IMG/VR virus record: IMGVR_UViG_3300033153_003943
Location: 1 to 34,691 of that record
Direction: 5' to 3' (one strand)
Source of the DNA: a virus
DNA: 34,691 nucleotides
Shown here piece by piece: positions 7,761 through 15,256 of the stretch; position 1 is the stretch's first letter; each line of letters begins with the position of its first letter. The translations under genes and the position numbers were made by a program. The notes under the pieces are model-generated. The model was given only the letters and a program-made list of their open reading frames with translations, did no database searches and was not told the origin of the DNA.

Positions 7761-10700
7761 ATGACTAAGTATACTTTTAATCCTTTCACTGGTAATTTCG
7801 ACCAAGTTCTTAATCTTGAAAACCCTTTACAGTTCAAAGGTACTATTACTATATCTAGTGATTTTCCTACTAGCTCAGAAGTAAAGAGTGGTTGGTTTTA
7901 TAAAGTTACTGCTGATGTTACTGACGATGATGTTTCTAAGACTAATACTGGTCAGTCTTTTCAGAGTTATGATGAGATTGTTTGGAATGGTAGTTCTTGG
8001 GATGTTATGGGTAATCTTCGTGATGTTGATTATATACAATTTGATTTAGATGTAGAACACACTCACCAAGAGGGTAAATTAGCATGGAACTCCGATGATG
8101 GTACTTTAGAGGTTGGTATGCCTGGTGGAAATGTTGCTATTCAGATAGGTCAAGAAAGTGTTATTAAAGTTAAAGCAACTGAAGATATTTTAAACGGACA
8201 ACCAATATATATTTCAGGAGCTGTGGGTAGTAGACCTGAAGCTTCCTTAGCTAACGCAACAAATCACATAGTTGCAACTTCAACAATAGCTGTGGCTACA
8301 GAAGATATAGCTTCGGGACAACAAGGTTATGCAACATCTTTTGGTATAGTTAGAGGTATAGATACTTCTTTTGCTTTTAGCGACGGAGCTCCTGCTTTTC
8401 TTAGTACTACAGATGGCGTTTTATCAGGTAGTCTTCCAACACAACCAGACTCTCAAGTATTCGTAGGTGTTGTTCTTAGAAAACATGCTGATGAAGGAGT
8501 ATTATTTGTTAAGATTATTCCTCAACCAAATTTAGATGAACTTAGTAATGTTCTTATTTCATCTATTGCTGATAACGATTTTATTTATTGGGATAATGCA
8601 ACTTCTACTTGGAAGAATAAACAAATCACAGGTTCAGATATAGGTGGATTCACGGAAGGTAGTATTCCTTTCGCAAATAGTTCAGGTGTTCTTACAGAGG
8701 ATAATAGCGACTTATTCTGGGATAATACTAATAAGAGACTAGGTGTTGGAACAAATGTTCCTGGTAGAAAATTTTCTGTTGTTGATGGTTCTTGGGGTTT
8801 AGACCTTGGTGATGGTTATTTTGCAGGTGGTCAAATAGATATTATTGATTTTGCTTTTGATAGTTCTGAAATGAAATTCAATCATCCTGAATTAATATAT
8901 TTTGGAGATATTGAAGGAGAGAATGAAGAATTAATATTTACTATAGATTCCATTAATGGAAAGTATACTTTCGAGAATGGTAACATTGGTATAGCAACAA
9001 CAAGTCCTGAAGAAAAATTACACGTGTATTCAGGTAATATAAAATTAGGTTATGATGCTGGTTCTGATGTCGCTCTTCAATTAACAGGAGGAGGAAGCTC
9101 TACAAGAGCAATCGAATTTAATAGAGCAGGAGCAACAGACAATTCTATTTATCAAGATGATTCGGAAAGTTTATTTATTAATTATCAACAAACAGATTTT
9201 GGTGGTAGAAAACTAGAAATTTTAAGAGGCTCGGCTGGAACACAAGTTGCTACTTTTGACGAAAATGGTTATTTAGGTCTAGGAACTACAACTCCTTCTG
9301 TTTTAAACCATATAGATTCTACAATAGGTCATGCACCTATGACTTTAGGAACTGCTTCAGGTATGTTCGCTCTAACAGTTCAAGAATTATATGGGATGTT
9401 TACAGGTGTATATGGGACAGGAGATGTATGGACTCAAGTTGGAAGAATGGACGGAACACCAACAGCTTATAATTTACTCTTACAACCAAACGGAGGATTC
9501 GTTGGTATTGGAACCGGAACTGCAAGTCCTTCAAAAGAATTAGAAGTTCTTTCTACAACAACCAATCCTACAATAAGAATTAACAAAGACGTTCCTACTG
9601 GTGGTTATGCTGACTTAAATATGGGAACTGGTAAATTCAATATAGATATAAATGGAAACAGATATCTTACTATTTTAGATACAGGAGAAATAGGTATAGG
9701 GACATCTACTCCTGCTGATATATTGGAAGTGTCAACTTCAACAGTTGGAGAAGGTGCTATAATAGGAAATGCAAAAGTTGGTGTTTGGGATGCTAATGAT
9801 GCTTATGCAATGTTTAGACATAAAAGTGCAGGTGGAGGAGTAGGTGATTATGCTTTAATACAAGCTAGTGGCGGAGGTACTTTATTAAACTCAAAGGCAG
9901 GTCAAAGTTTAAAATTAAGAATAGGAAACAGCGATGCAATATTTATTGACAGTACTAAAAAGGTTGGTATTGGAACTAACCTTCCTGAAGCTTTACTGGA
10001 AGTTCAAAGCACAGTTGCTTATGGTGCAAAAATAAGAATCGACGATGCTTCTGCTATTGCGACATCTTTTGCTGCTTTAGAGTTTTATAATGATAACGTA
10101 AATTATGTTACTTCTCAATTAAGAAGTTATTATGGTTCAGGATATGTAAACCCTAAGTTTGAAATATGGGTAGCGGATGCATCCAAAGTAGGTCAAAATA
10201 GACTAACTATTAATAAAGAAGGATATGTTGGTATCGGAACAAATAGTCCTAATTATAAATTTGAAGTAAGAGATACTGTAGCTAGTGGAGCTGTTAGTAT
10301 GGCATCAAGAAATTTAGATAATACTGGTTATGCTAATCTTAGAGTTATAGCAGATGCTTCTGAATTAAAATTTTCAACTTATGGTTCAAACTACCCTTCA
10401 TCTCAATATAGAAATATTGGTTTACTTACAGTTACTTCTGATGAACTAAGAATATGCTCACAAGGTGTGGGCGGTGTAATAGGATTCTACACAGAAGGTA
10501 TTGATAGTTCAAAATTAAAGATGACTATAGATAGTGACGGTAATGTTATTATGCCTAGCGATTCAGCTAAATTATTCTTAGGTGTATCTAGTGATATGAG
10601 TATTGGATATGATGGAACAGATGCAATTATAGATACAGGAGTTGTTAACCCTTCTGATTTAATAGTTGATTGTGGAACAGAAAAGACTCTTGAATTAGCA

Positions 10701-11255
10701 GAAGCTGTATGGGATGACTTACTAATAAGTACAGGATTATTTAATTTTGCAGGAGTTACAGACCCTACGTGGAGAGATTGGCAACCAACTGGTTCAGGAA
10801 CAACATTCAAGATATTAAAATTTAATAAAAACGATGAAGTATTCTTTTCATGTCAGCTACCACACACTTACAAAGAAGGTACTGATATTAGACCTCACGT
10901 TCACTGGACTCCTTGCGACCAAGGAACAGCAGAGAGTGGTAGTTATGTTGGTTGGAAACTAGATTATTCATGGGCTAATATTAACGGTGACCCTTTCCCT
11001 GTAAGCGGAACAATCACTATGACAGATGCTTGTACAGGAACAGATGATTATCATGAAGTAGGAGGAAGTGAATCTCCTTATATTGATGGAACAGGTAAAA
11101 CAGTAAGTAGTATGCTTATATGTAGATTATATAGAGAAGATACTGGTGCAGATGATACATGGTCAGGTACTGGTGCAGATGCTCCTGCTATGTTACAATT
11201 TGATTTCCATCATGAAATTGACACTCAAGGTTCAAGACAAGAATGGGTAAAATAA
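7761..11255 (+). CDS. Long fibre/receptor-binding-type structural protein (1164 aa)
   Basis: Large beta-rich virion protein. The N-terminus (residues 1-95) looks like a particle-anchoring domain (TFNPFTGNFDQVL, WNGSSWDVM). The middle, about 320-840, has seven copies of a GIGT-x-x-P-x-x-x-LEV unit that forms intertwined trimeric shafts in many phage fibres. The last ~175 residues form a separate globular jelly-roll-like domain (GTDIRPHVHW, QFDFHHEID) that also occurs in other viral structural proteins. It lies directly after the capsid gene and before the connectors, not with the tail-tip genes, so it may be a head fibre rather than a tail fibre. No intramolecular chaperone signature is visible. 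Confidence 0.8.
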   Translation: MTKYTFNPFTGNFDQVLNLENPLQFKGTITISSDFPTSSEVKSGWFYKVTADVTDDDVSKTNTGQSFQSYDEIVWNGSSWDVMGNLRDVDYIQFDLDVEHTHQEGKLAWNSDDGTLEVGMPGGNVAIQIGQESVIKVKATEDILNGQPIYISGAVGSRPEASLANATNHIVATSTIAVATEDIASGQQGYATSFGIVRGIDTSFAFSDGAPAFLSTTDGVLSGSLPTQPDSQVFVGVVLRKHADEGVLFVKIIPQPNLDELSNVLISSIADNDFIYWDNATSTWKNKQITGSDIGGFTEGSIPFANSSGVLTEDNSDLFWDNTNKRLGVGTNVPGRKFSVVDGSWGLDLGDGYFAGGQIDIIDFAFDSSEMKFNHPELIYFGDIEGENEELIFTIDSINGKYTFENGNIGIATTSPEEKLHVYSGNIKLGYDAGSDVALQLTGGGSSTRAIEFNRAGATDNSIYQDDSESLFINYQQTDFGGRKLEILRGSAGTQVATFDENGYLGLGTTTPSVLNHIDSTIGHAPMTLGTASGMFALTVQELYGMFTGVYGTGDVWTQVGRMDGTPTAYNLLLQPNGGFVGIGTGTASPSKELEVLSTTTNPTIRINKDVPTGGYADLNMGTGKFNIDINGNRYLTILDTGEIGIGTSTPADILEVSTSTVGEGAIIGNAKVGVWDANDAYAMFRHKSAGGGVGDYALIQASGGGTLLNSKAGQSLKLRIGNSDAIFIDSTKKVGIGTNLPEALLEVQSTVAYGAKIRIDDASAIATSFAALEFYNDNVNYVTSQLRSYYGSGYVNPKFEIWVADASKVGQNRLTINKEGYVGIGTNSPNYKFEVRDTVASGAVSMASRNLDNTGYANLRVIADASELKFSTYGSNYPSSQYRNIGLLTVTSDELRICSQGVGGVIGFYTEGIDSSKLKMTIDSDGNVIMPSDSAKLFLGVSSDMSIGYDGTDAIIDTGVVNPSDLIVDCGTEKTLELAEAVWDDLLISTGLFNFAGVTDPTWRDWQPTGSGTTFKILKFNKNDEVFFSCQLPHTYKEGTDIRPHVHWTPCDQGTAESGSYVGWKLDYSWANINGDPFPVSGTITMTDACTGTDDYHEVGGSESPYIDGTGKTVSSMLICRLYREDTGADDTWSGTGADAPAMLQFDFHHEIDTQGSRQEWVK
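8728..10270 (+). repeat. Seven degenerate GIGT...LEV protein repeats in the fibre gene
   Basis: Repeat units occur near residues 323 (RLGVGTNVPGRKFSV), 407 (IGIATTSPEEKLHV), 503 (LGLGTTTPSVLNHI), 579 (VGIGTGTASPSKELEV), 641 (IGIGTSTPADILEV), 733 (VGIGTNLPEALLEV) and 821 (VGIGTNSPNYKFEV). Spacing is 60-100 residues. DNA identity among copies is limited, so these are old protein repeats rather than recent DNA duplications. Confidence 0.8.
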
Positions 11256-11256
11256 A

Positions 11257-11469
11257 ATGATTATTAAAAAAATAGAAAAAGAAATAGAGAACTCAGACCT
11301 TTTCGAGGTCTTTGAAGAAGTAGATATGACAACACCAGAAGGTAACACTGTAAAGGTTTTACAATCAAAAGGAACGTTTTCAAAAAACAGAATTGAAAAT
11401 GATATTAAAAACTATCAAGACATAACTGATGAGAAACAATTACTACTTGATGAGATTAATAAATTATAG
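11257..11469 (+). CDS. Small hypothetical protein (70 aa)
   Basis: Unrecognised acidic/lysine-rich protein (MIIKKIEKEIENSDLFEVFEEV). One base separates it from the fibre stop (TAAAATG), and no strong ribosome site is seen, so translation is probably coupled to the fibre. The C-terminus (DEKQLLLDEINKL) is helical. Many tailed phages have a similarly sized small protein following a fibre gene, but no function can be stated. Confidence 0.6.
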   Translation: MIIKKIEKEIENSDLFEVFEEVDMTTPEGNTVKVLQSKGTFSKNRIENDIKNYQDITDEKQLLLDEINKL

Positions 11470-11478
11470 GTGAATAGA

Positions 11479-11655
11479 ATGATGAAAAGTTTAGAAATGA
11501 GTAAAGAAGAAGCAAATGTATTAATACAACTATTAGACGTAGCTGTTAAAGCTCAAGGATTACAAACAGCTCCAAGTGCCTTACACTTCGTTAATAAAGT
11601 ACAAGCTTTATTTAAAGAAGAAGAGAAGGCTATAGAGCCTGTTAAAGAGGATTAA
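11479..11655 (+). CDS. Small helical hypothetical protein (58 aa)
   Basis: Unrecognised protein, MMKSLEMSKEEANVLIQLLD..., with two predicted amphipathic helices around a short turn (GLQTAPSALHFV). The ATG at 11479 is chosen over the GTG at 11470 because AGGTGA (11468-11473) would be its ribosome site. It is part of a run of three tiny genes between fibre and connector. Confidence 0.6.
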   Translation: MMKSLEMSKEEANVLIQLLDVAVKAQGLQTAPSALHFVNKVQALFKEEEKAIEPVKED

Positions 11656-11659
11656 GAAG

Positions 11660-11854
11660 ATGGATGAAGGTAAGAAGACATTTGTAAGAATAACTAACCA
11701 GCACATATTTGATAAGCTTGTAGATTTAGAAGCACACGTTATAAAAACTAACGGTAAAGTTAAGAATAATAGGTGGATTAGTACTACAGCTCTTACCTTA
11801 GTCACTTCTACAGTTATAGGTTTCATAATATTACTATCAACAAGAGGATTATAA
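11660..11854 (+). CDS. Small membrane protein, XhlA-like layout (64 aa)
   Basis: A charged helical N-terminus (FDKLVDLEAHVIKTNGKVKN) leads to one C-terminal membrane segment (TALTLVTSTVIGFIILL) ending in a short tail (STRGL). This resembles the size and layout of XhlA-type phage membrane proteins that help holins, but sequence resemblance is too weak to assert. It sits among head-connector genes rather than in the lysis module at 20.5-21.7 kb. Confidence 0.6.
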   Translation: MDEGKKTFVRITNQHIFDKLVDLEAHVIKTNGKVKNNRWISTTALTLVTSTVIGFIILLSTRGL

Positions 11855-11855
11855 A

Positions 11856-12503
11856 ATGACATACACGACAATAGAATACGTATCAGCACAATTAGGAGGT
11901 ATTGACATTAATAGTTCCTCCACCCCATCTAGTTCAGATATTACTACATGGATTGGTGAGGCTGAGAGCGAGATTAACATAAGAACAGGTAATCTCTACA
12001 GTTCAACACTAGTATCTTCCACAGTTTATGATTGGGAGAATAATGATAATATACTCCGAGTGGATGGTAATATACTTTCTGTTTCAGAGTTTCAGTATTC
12101 AGCTTCTGCTGCCGGTACTGCTCCTTCGTGGGTTGCTAAAACTGAAGATACTGATTTTTACGTTTATGGTGAGCATGGTGAGATTGAGTTCATACCTAGT
12201 AACTTTAAGCCTTTGGAAGGTAAGAAAAGGTTCAACGTGTCTTATATTAAGGGCTCTAATACTGTTCCTGGTTTAATTCAGCGTTTGGCTACTTTGTTGG
12301 TTGCTCAGCGTGTCGTTCAGACAGTTGTTCAGAACCAAGCTTATGCTAATTCCGGTGGAGAAGTACAAGTAGGTACTATTAAGGTAGGTAACCCTTCTGC
12401 TTTCTCAACAAATAGCTACTCTGCTATGGGAAGCGAGGTTGATGCTTTATTCGAGAAAGTGGTTGGTCAGAACAGAATACACCGAATAGAAAGGGTTTAT
12501 TAG
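11856..12503 (+). CDS. Head-tail connector (adaptor) protein
   Basis: Probable HK97 gp6-like adaptor that binds the portal ring from outside and receives the tail. The order TTIEYVSAQLGGI ... ITTWIGEAESEINIRTG (first helices), YDWENNDNILRVDGNILSVSEF (beta hairpin), FNVSYIKGSNTVPGLIQRLATLLVAQRVVQTVV (last helices) is characteristic of this family. Length 215 aa is somewhat long for it. Synonymous codons switch from A/C-ending (first ~50 codons) to T/G-ending (about 12050-12340) and back. It is followed by the stopper, terminator and gp10-like genes. Confidence 0.75.
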   Translation: MTYTTIEYVSAQLGGIDINSSSTPSSSDITTWIGEAESEINIRTGNLYSSTLVSSTVYDWENNDNILRVDGNILSVSEFQYSASAAGTAPSWVAKTEDTDFYVYGEHGEIEFIPSNFKPLEGKKRFNVSYIKGSNTVPGLIQRLATLLVAQRVVQTVVQNQAYANSGGEVQVGTIKVGNPSAFSTNSYSAMGSEVDALFEKVVGQNRIHRIERVY

Positions 12504-12543
12504 TAATCTTTATAAAGTAATGACAACTAAATAATAGGTTAGG

Positions 12544-12924
12544 ATGGCTACACTAACGAGTTTCAGACTAGCTCTGGATAATAAAATATGGAACGCAGGT
12601 ATATCAAGAACTGTAACTATACACGGAGTAGCGTCGTCCTCAACAGATGATTATGGTGACGTTTACGAAACACCGGATTCAGGTACTAGCTCTAAAGCAG
12701 TGCCTTATAATACTTTCTCTTATCAGAGAGATTTTTTAAAATGGGGTACCCTTGGTGACGGAGAAACCGAGATGGCTTTCCCTTACACGACTATTATCAA
12801 CCGAGAAGATATAGTTGTAGACACAAACGATACAATCAGCTCTTACGAAGTTATGGACATTGAAGATTTCAAGTTCGGTGACGGTATAGTAGCTAGGGTT
12901 GCACGGCTCAAGGAGTCACTTTAA
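12544..12924 (+). CDS. Probable head-completion/stopper protein (126 aa)
   Basis: A 126-residue beta-rich protein. Position after the adaptor and content (TVTIHGVASSSTDDYGDVYE ... SSYEVMDIEDFKFGDGIVARVARLKESL) fit a head-tail stopper that seals the portal channel. The ribosome site is AGGTTAGG. A TATA-like CTTTATAAA at about 12509-12517 lies 30 bp upstream; it lacks the CGAAA element of the three strong promoters, so I give it low weight. Confidence 0.6.
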   Translation: MATLTSFRLALDNKIWNAGISRTVTIHGVASSSTDDYGDVYETPDSGTSSKAVPYNTFSYQRDFLKWGTLGDGETEMAFPYTTIINREDIVVDTNDTISSYEVMDIEDFKFGDGIVARVARLKESL

Positions 12925-12940
12925 AACACGAGGTGTTAAC

Positions 12941-13363
12941 ATGTCAAGAACAAGTATATTTAGCAGTATCAAAACTGCCCTAACAGCTGCAAGCTTAACA
13001 ACTTCAGACTTATCGTCTTCTTCTCTTCCTGTAACTATAAAGGGAGTTTATAATAATAATAAAGACAAAAGAAGCCTTCCTGTTTTAGTAATTAATAAAG
13101 CCAGTATAGTTCCTGTAGATACACCTTTTTTTAATAGTGATAAGGCTTTTGATTCTCGTAGAGAGGTTCATGTATTATTGGATGTTTATGCTACTAAGAA
13201 TACTCATATTGACCAGTTGAGTGACCAGATTGATAATTATTTTACTCTTAATAGAGTTGGAGGTTTGTCTCTTATTGGTTTTGATGAAGATGATGAGTTA
13301 CAGACTCCTAATAGTAACTTGGCTCATCATAAATCTTTAATGTTGACGTTTAAATTAAGATAA
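12941..13363 (+). CDS. Tail terminator/completion-like protein (140 aa)
   Basis: Probable tail terminator or head-tail joining protein: N-terminal helix (SRTSIFSSIKTALTAA), central beta strands (LPVLVINKASIVP, REVHVLLDVYA), then a helix with HIDQLSDQIDNYF. This order is typical of minor tail proteins located between connector and tail tube. The ATG at 12941 has AGGTG 5 nt upstream and is preferred over an upstream TTG at 12899. The stop overlaps the next ATG (TAATG). Confidence 0.65.
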   Translation: MSRTSIFSSIKTALTAASLTTSDLSSSSLPVTIKGVYNNNKDKRSLPVLVINKASIVPVDTPFFNSDKAFDSRREVHVLLDVYATKNTHIDQLSDQIDNYFTLNRVGGLSLIGFDEDDELQTPNSNLAHHKSLMLTFKLR

Positions 13364-13785
13364 TGGCAAGAAGAGTAATTATAACTGATAATGCTGATAA
13401 GGTAGCTTATAATATGGCTAAGAGATATGGTAGAATGAAAAGTAAGGGTGCTGAGTCAGTTCGTTTCAGTGCTGAGTTTATGAAAAAATTAATGTGGTCT
13501 ATAGCACCTAAAGATACCGGTGCTACAGTAAGAGCCGTTAAGTGGACTAAAGGAAAAACACCTTCCTCTGCAACAGTTATTATAGGGGATGGACATCCCG
13601 AAACTAGAGGAAGAATAAATAATTTTACTAAGTATATGAATGAGGTACCTAAAGGTTCGGTTTATTATAGACATTTCAAGTCTAACAAAGAACCGCACTT
13701 TATAGATGCTTCAGTTGTTGAAACCAAAGTATTTTTTGGTAAGGCGGCAAGAAGAGTTGTTAACGCTTTCGTTAACGGTAAATAA
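13363..13785 (+). CDS. HK97 gp10-like tail completion protein (140 aa)
   Basis: Probable neck/tail-completion protein of the HK97 gp10 type. FMKKLMWSIAPKDTGATVRAVKW contains the P-x-D-T-G-x-x-x motif characteristic of that family, and the C-terminal half has KEPHFIDASV...AARRVVNAF, matching its usual closing helix. It is translationally coupled to the preceding gene by TAATG. Length is standard. Confidence 0.75.
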   Translation: MARRVIITDNADKVAYNMAKRYGRMKSKGAESVRFSAEFMKKLMWSIAPKDTGATVRAVKWTKGKTPSSATVIIGDGHPETRGRINNFTKYMNEVPKGSVYYRHFKSNKEPHFIDASVVETKVFFGKAARRVVNAFVNGK

Positions 13786-13801
13786 ATAGAGGATAACAAA
13801 A

Positions 13802-14323
13802 ATGACTGCAATAGACAGAGAATTTGTAACAATCTACGTAGTATCAGCTGACGTTGACGGGAGTGATGTAGCTTCCTCAGATGCTGTTAACGGAGAGATT
13901 ACAAGTCACAATTTAACTGGTGGAAACCAGGACGTAGAGAGTGTTCCAGCTTTCGGTGGGTTCATCGATAAACGGAAACCAAGAGAACAATTTGAATTAC
14001 AAATGGAAGTTATTCCAAAAATTAGTACTACTGCTAGTATTACTGACCGATGGGATATCTTTAAATATGGTACTACTGGTAAATCAACAGGTGAAGCTGC
14101 TGCTTACGCAATCTTCATAGAGGCTTACGATACAGAAACAAGTTCTTATAAGACATCAGGTTTTAATAACTGTAAGATGACTAACTGGGAACCTTCACAT
14201 GATGCTGATGATAACATGGGTGGTTCTGCTACTTTCAAGTTCTCTCCTGAGACTGACACTGGTGCTGCTAACCTAGCTACTAGTTCTTTAGCTAAGAGTG
14301 ATGCTTTTTTTAACTGGGTTTAA
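13802..14323 (+). CDS. Major tail tube protein
   Basis: Probable tube subunit. The 173-residue beta-rich protein has EITSHNLTGGNQDVESVPAFGG, then FELQMEVIPK, and late strands CKMTNWEPSHDADDNMGGSATFKF, which correspond to the loop and strands of a tail-tube fold. It lies just before the chaperone pair and tape measure. AGAGGATAACAA precedes the ATG. A T-rich tract after the stop suggests partial termination, appropriate for an abundant product. Confidence 0.75.
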   Translation: MTAIDREFVTIYVVSADVDGSDVASSDAVNGEITSHNLTGGNQDVESVPAFGGFIDKRKPREQFELQMEVIPKISTTASITDRWDIFKYGTTGKSTGEAAAYAIFIEAYDTETSSYKTSGFNNCKMTNWEPSHDADDNMGGSATFKFSPETDTGAANLATSSLAKSDAFFNWV

Positions 14324-14330
14324 AACCTAG

Positions 14331-14367
14331 TTAATTTTTTTTAATTTTAGGAGAGTTACTTAGTAAC
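14331..14367 (+). terminator. T-tract terminator and small hairpin after tail tube gene
   Basis: TTAATTTTTTTTAATTTT (14331-14348) is an archaeal-type U-tract terminator. It is followed by a hairpin GTTAC-TTA-GTAAC (14355-14367) in the leader of the next gene, whose ribosome site GGTGA is at 14376-14380. The same arrangement, T-tract then leader hairpin, recurs at 21704-21746. Confidence 0.6.
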
Positions 14368-14386
14368 GACCCAGCGGTGAAATGAA

Positions 14387-14692
14387 ATGGATAGACTAGA
14401 AACGGTTGACCACTTGGATGAGGTCTCAAAAACATTGTTTTTGAATATAAAATATAATAACACAAGCCCTAATAAGGCTGTTCATAAAGCTTTTATGAGT
14501 TTTGCTTGGCAAGAATGTGACGGTTCTTATTTACAGGCTTTAAAAAAGTTAATTGAGAATTACGCTTTAGACTATAAGTACGAATCGTTATTCTTACAGA
14601 TAGAAGATTTGAAGTCTTCTATTATTGGGTTGAGTACTAAACTTGAACCTATTGAAAAGAAAAAAGAACCTAAGTTCTTTGGAGAGAAATGA
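14387..14692 (+). CDS. Hypothetical helical protein between tail tube and chaperones (101 aa)
   Basis: Unrecognised. It has helical segments VSKTLFLNIKYNN, AVHKAFMSFAWQECDGSYLQALKKLIE and a C-terminal coiled-coil-like LQIEDLKSSIIGLSTKLEPI. The layout resembles small regulatory or chaperone proteins. It overlaps the next gene by ATGA. A leader hairpin and U-tract separate it from the tail tube gene, so it may be expressed at lower level. Confidence 0.6.
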   Translation: MDRLETVDHLDEVSKTLFLNIKYNNTSPNKAVHKAFMSFAWQECDGSYLQALKKLIENYALDYKYESLFLQIEDLKSSIIGLSTKLEPIEKKKEPKFFGEK

Positions 14693-15033
14693 AAATGTTT
14701 GAAATATATAAAAAAGAAGTAAAAATTAAAGATAGTATGGGTAATACTAATACTTACGTATTAAAGCCCTTAAGTGGTAAGCATTTACCTAAGTTATACT
14801 CTTTACTACAAGTATTGAGTACTTTAGAAGATAAAGGAACTAATGAGGACGTCCTTGCTATGATGGATGAGAAACTCGTTACTACTGTACATGAGTTAGT
14901 TTTAGTAACTTTATGTAAGAGTTATCCTAAAGAGTCTGAAGAGGACTTGGATGATTTTGTTAGTCAGAATCTGTTTCAGTTTATTTCTCCGTTAGTTGAA
15001 GTAAATGTAGGAAGCGGTTCTAATGAGCAATAA
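14689..15033 (+). CDS. Tail assembly chaperone (first of pair)
   Basis: Probable chaperone loading the tape measure: a small N-terminal strand region (FEIYKKEVKIKDSMGNTNTYVLKPLSGKHLPKLYSLL) followed by helices (DVLAMMDEKLVTTVHELVLVTLCKSYPK). This matches the layout of gpG-like chaperones placed directly before the tape measure. An in-frame ATG at 14695 has a better distance to GGAGAG (14681-14686). The next gene starts 11 nt before its stop, in another frame. I see no slippery heptamer, so reinitiation rather than frameshifting is likely. Confidence 0.65.
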   Translation: MKMFEIYKKEVKIKDSMGNTNTYVLKPLSGKHLPKLYSLLQVLSTLEDKGTNEDVLAMMDEKLVTTVHELVLVTLCKSYPKESEEDLDDFVSQNLFQFISPLVEVNVGSGSNEQ

Positions 15034-15256
15034 AGTAATAGACGCTGTAAAATTTTTAAATAATGTATCTAGGAAGAAGGATTTACCCTCAAACCTAGAT
15101 ACTACTTATTATATTTTACTTAAAGAGTTTAAGCTGTCTTTAAAAGATATTATTGAATTACCAGTACCTTACTTAGATGGTATACTGAAGACTCATAGTT
15201 ATTATGTTAAGAAGGAGCAAGCGGAGTTAAAAAGAAGTCAAAATGGCAGTAAATAG
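15023..15256 (+). CDS. Tail assembly chaperone (second of pair, 77 aa)
   Basis: Probable gpT-like partner: short all-helical protein (YYILLKEFKLSLKDIIELPVPYLDGIL) of the type encoded between the first chaperone and the tape measure. It overlaps both neighbours (11 nt upstream, 14 nt downstream), so the three genes are translationally linked. The hydrophobic YYILLKEF and LPVPYLDGIL resemble the small helical C-terminal domains of chaperone pairs in other siphoviruses. Confidence 0.6.
   Translation: MSNKVIDAVKFLNNVSRKKDLPSNLDTTYYILLKEFKLSLKDIIELPVPYLDGILKTHSYYVKKEQAELKRSQNGSK

Noticed and set aside
7761-11255. Diversity-generating retroelement target in the fibre gene
   Set aside because: No reverse transcriptase, template repeat or adenine-rich variable repeat was found nearby.
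12507-12543. Promoter for the gene at 12544
   Set aside because: Only a TATA-like CTTTATAAA without the CGAAA element. The gene has an AGGTTAGG ribosome site and fits the long late transcript.
14689-15256. Programmed frameshift joining the two tail chaperones
   Set aside because: The second frame has its own ATG and overlaps by 11 nt; no slippery heptamer or downstream structure was found.
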